DNA of 6,291 bases from the NCBI GenBank assembly GCA_018334795.1, contig JAGXLH010000090.1, positions 1 to 6,291 on the forward strand. Reading direction: 5' to 3'. Source of the DNA: Thermoplasmatota archaeon. Lineage in GTDB: Archaea > Thermoplasmatota > E2 > DHVEG-1. The position numbers and the translations under genes are program-made. Shown here piece after piece: positions 4,001-6,291 of the stretch (position 1 is its first letter; every line of letters begins with the position of its first letter). The notes below the pieces were generated by a model. It did not search any database. It was given only the letters and a program-made list of their open reading frames with translations, and was not told the origin of the DNA.

Positions 4001-5806
4001 ATGAACGTATCTAATGATATCTGGAAGCAGAATGATTATCAAAATCTTGTTGAACTTTTTGAAACGGCCGAATGTAACTATGCAGATAACCCATTATTTG
4101 GTACTAAAAATGATTCCGGTGAGTATGAATGGGTAACCTATAAACAAGTTGGAGAACGGATTAAAAATCTACGTGGAGGACTTGCTAAACTTGGTGTAAA
4201 GAAAGGGGATCGTGTTGGCATTATCTCCAGGAATCGAACAGAGTGGTTTATTGCTGAGATTGCATCGTTTGGTGTTGGTGCTTGGTTTGTTCCCATGTAT
4301 GAAAAGGAATTATATTCCATGTGGGAGTATGTGCTTAGGGATGCTGCGTGTAAAATTCTTATTGTTAGTACACAAAATATTTATGAAAAAGTGAAGGATT
4401 TTATTGATTTGATTCCAAGTCTTGAACACATTATCGTTATTGAGGGAACAGATGAACATAGTATGACTGCTTTTGAAGAAATTGGGAAAAAGAATCCTGT
4501 TTCATCATTTCATCCTGAACCAAAAGATGCCGCGGTGATTATTTATACGTCTGGAACAACCGGCAGTCCTAAGGGAGTGATGTTATCTCATGGGAATTTG
4601 TGTTTTGCTTCTCAAGCAGGGTATCATTTATATAAGGAAGATCTAACTGAGGAAACGGTTTCATTTAGTCATCTTCCGTGGGCGCATTCCTATGCGATTA
4701 CAGCGGAGTTACATAATGTGCTTCAGTTTGGTGGATCGATTGGATTGATGGATACCATTAAAAAAATGGGATCAGATCTAGTCAAGGTCAGACCAACAAT
4801 CTTAATGTCAGTTCCCCGAGTGTTTAATACCATTTATAAAGGAATTTACAAACGGATGAATGAAGAAGGTGGATTGAAACAAAAACTTTTCACTATGGCT
4901 GTTTCTTCAGCGAAGAAAAGATTTCTAACCGGAAAAACTAACGTAGGTTATCGACTGTTAAATAAACTTGTTCTTGATAAAATACGGGAACGATTCGGTG
5001 CAAGACTGCAGTTTTCTTTGACTGCTAGTGCTCGCATGAATGAAGATGTTGCTTTATTTTTTTATAGTATTGGTATTCCAACTTATGATGCGTATGGACT
5101 AACGGAAACCTCACCGGTGATAACTATGAATGCTCCAAAAGCCTATAAATTCGGTAGTGTGGGTAAACCCGTAGAACAAACAAAAGTAGTGATTGATCAA
5201 TCAGTAAATGATAAAGATCGGGATGATGGAGAAATCGTAGTGTATGGTCCGCAGGTGATGATAGGATATTACAATAAACCAGAGGAAACAAAAAAGGTCT
5301 TACAGGATGATGGCGGGCTTCGAACAGGTGATCGGGGTACACTTGATGATGATGGATTTTTGTTTATCACGGGAAGAATCAAGGAACAATATAAACTTCA
5401 GAATGGAAAATATATTTTTCCAGCTACTATTGAAGAAGGCATCAAACGGCTTCCGTATGTTGCTAATGCAATGGTGTACGGTGATGGAAAAGAATATAAT
5501 GTGTGCTTAGTAGCACTTGACACCGAAAACATTGAGGAGTGGGCTCATGAAATGAAACTAGACATTCATCCTTCGGATTTGATTGCAGGAGTTGCTAAAC
5601 CAGGTTCAGATCTAAAAAAGTTTTTATGTGATGCGATCTCAAAATCACTTAAAGATGACTTTCGGAAATATGAAATCCCAAAAAAATATTTTTTTATCAC
5701 TGAAGATTTTACGCATGAAAATGGGATGCTTACCCAAACGATGAAGATCAAACGACGAGCGATTCTTGAAAAATATGGAAAACATCTTGAACAATTATAT
5801 GATTGA
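4001..5806 (+). CDS. Long-chain fatty-acyl-CoA synthetase (AMP-forming)
   Basis: This complete 601-aa ANL-superfamily adenylating enzyme is of the FAA1/COG1022 long-chain acyl-CoA synthetase type. It activates a fatty acid with ATP to an acyl-adenylate, then forms acyl-CoA. Visible motifs are the AMP-binding loop YTSGTTGSPKG (182-192), FSHLPWAHSY (222-231), YDAYGLTETSP (362-372), the ribose-binding TGD (D444), the hinge ITGRIKEQYKLQNGK (456-470) and the C-terminal lysine in LTQTMKIKR (K582). The usual SGGA before the YGLTET segment reads TASA here (341-344). The ATG at 4001 is preferred over 3932, which is inside tRNA-Val. A weak Shine-Dalgarno GGCGAT (3990-3995) lies 5 nt before it. No membrane segment is evident. 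In archaea such enzymes may serve fatty-acid uptake or breakdown; the substrate chain length is not readable here. Confidence 0.93.
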   Translation: MNVSNDIWKQNDYQNLVELFETAECNYADNPLFGTKNDSGEYEWVTYKQVGERIKNLRGGLAKLGVKKGDRVGIISRNRTEWFIAEIASFGVGAWFVPMYEKELYSMWEYVLRDAACKILIVSTQNIYEKVKDFIDLIPSLEHIIVIEGTDEHSMTAFEEIGKKNPVSSFHPEPKDAAVIIYTSGTTGSPKGVMLSHGNLCFASQAGYHLYKEDLTEETVSFSHLPWAHSYAITAELHNVLQFGGSIGLMDTIKKMGSDLVKVRPTILMSVPRVFNTIYKGIYKRMNEEGGLKQKLFTMAVSSAKKRFLTGKTNVGYRLLNKLVLDKIRERFGARLQFSLTASARMNEDVALFFYSIGIPTYDAYGLTETSPVITMNAPKAYKFGSVGKPVEQTKVVIDQSVNDKDRDDGEIVVYGPQVMIGYYNKPEETKKVLQDDGGLRTGDRGTLDDDGFLFITGRIKEQYKLQNGKYIFPATIEEGIKRLPYVANAMVYGDGKEYNVCLVALDTENIEEWAHEMKLDIHPSDLIAGVAKPGSDLKKFLCDAISKSLKDDFRKYEIPKKYFFITEDFTHENGMLTQTMKIKRRAILEKYGKHLEQLYD

Positions 5807-5846
5807 TGAAAGGAAGAACTAACTGAATAGAGCAGGTTAGGAATGG

Positions 5847-5866
5847 TTTTTGTCTTTTTTATTTCT
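5847..5866 (+). terminator. Oligo-T terminator after the acyl-CoA synthetase
   Basis: T5 (5847-5851) and T6 (5855-5860), then more T-rich sequence, lie about 40 nt after the stop codon. This fits archaeal T-run termination. Confidence 0.5.
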
Positions 5867-5975
5867 ATTATTGTTATACTGTTAATATTGACCTATTTAG
5901 ATTATTATTATTGAATTGTCATTTTGGTTAATTGCTACTTTTTCGGTTTTTCCTCTCAATTATTAAATAAGATGC

Positions 5976-5985
5976 TTTATAAAAA
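5976..5985 (+). promoter_or_regulatory. TATA box of the secreted-protein gene
   Basis: TTTATAAAAA lies about 23-26 bp before the ATG at 6003, matching a leaderless archaeal promoter. GAGG at 5988-5991 would fall upstream of the predicted RNA start, so it is probably not used as a Shine-Dalgarno. Confidence 0.6.
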
Positions 5986-6002
5986 TAGAGGCGTGGATTT
6001 TT

Positions 6003-6291
6003 ATGATGGCAAAAAAAGGTTGGATAGTGATAGTAATAACGCTAGTGATTAGTTCAACGTTTGTTACCTGTGTGACTGCTAAAGGTCCTCATGGACAAGC
6101 TGGAAAATCAAATATAGCGCATTTATACCTGTATGAAAAAGATCCCATTTCGTGGAATATAACTGAGAATGGATCCTGGGGAAAGATGAAATACGAATTA
6201 TCAGGTGAAGAATTTGATTTTGTGTTCAATGGACACAATCTTACTCCATTTGAAAATTATAGTTTGATTTATTATCCCGATCCTTGGCCAG
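6003..6291 (+). CDS. Secreted/surface protein, 3' truncated by window end
   Basis: The first 96 codons are present and the gene runs off the window. Residues 1-26 form a signal peptide: Lys at 4-5, a hydrophobic core (about 7-21) and a likely cleavage after VTA (24-26). A Cys at 23 is not in a clear lipobox. The mature part holds HLYLYEKDP (40-48), a WGKMKY segment, DFVFNGHNL (72-80) and YSLIYYPDPWP (86-96). I recall this pattern from archaeal secreted proteins of unknown function but cannot name a family. Four N-glycosylation sequons (N52, N56, N79, N85) fit an exported archaeal surface protein. ATG codons at 6003 and 6006 are both possible; the TATA spacing fits either. Confidence 0.75.
   Translation, partial: MMAKKGWIVIVITLVISSTFVTCVTAKGPHGQAGKSNIAHLYLYEKDPISWNITENGSWGKMKYELSGEEFDFVFNGHNLTPFENYSLIYYPDPWP

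Noticed and set aside
5111..5120. TCACCGGTGA palindrome as a regulatory site
   Set aside because: It sits within the synthetase codons for the conserved TSPVI segment and is better explained by coding constraint.
1..6291. CRISPR array or long tandem repeats
   Set aside because: Reading through the window I found no regularly spaced repeat units and no cas-like gene.

Overview
The window looks like a piece of an AT-rich archaeal chromosome. The evidence is a clear tRNA (cytidine-56-2'-O)-methyltransferase (Trm56, an archaeal hallmark), two tRNA genes with no encoded CCA, and protein genes with a TATA box about 26-30 bp before the start codon and no leader. In the two operons that begin with a leaderless gene, the second gene has a GGTGA-type Shine-Dalgarno. 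The lineage is probably euryarchaeal; a sediment Thermoplasmatota-like group is a guess only.

Layout. 1-241 has no gene I can support, only a possible 28-codon frame. 242-1731 (minus) is a two-gene type IV toxin-antitoxin module: a COG5340/AbiEi-like winged-helix antitoxin (first) and an AbiEii nucleotidyltransferase toxin (second), overlapping by ATGA. It lies just 3' of a tRNA-Leu(GAG) gene (1923-2007, minus), a common position for integrated DNA. A weak resemblance to the tRNA 3' end at 144-170 could mark the far edge of an islet. 2080-3136 (minus) is a trm56-HD-domain operon with a 17-nt overlap. 3174-3752 (minus) is a DUF2188 protein with a long charged N-terminal half.

At 3896-3968 (plus) is tRNA-Val(CAC), followed after 32 nt by a complete 601-aa long-chain acyl-CoA synthetase (4001-5806). 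At 6003 (plus) a secreted, sequon-rich surface protein begins and runs off the window end.

Working together: tRNA biology dominates the middle (two tRNA genes plus a T-loop methyltransferase). The AbiE toxin family includes members that modify tRNA acceptor ends, so its place beside a tRNA is suggestive but probably reflects integration. The acyl-CoA synthetase and secreted protein look like separate transcription units. I see no clearly undescribed multi-gene system. The most interesting leads are the AbiE islet with nested inverted repeats at its promoter, the DUF2188 protein, and the partial secreted protein.
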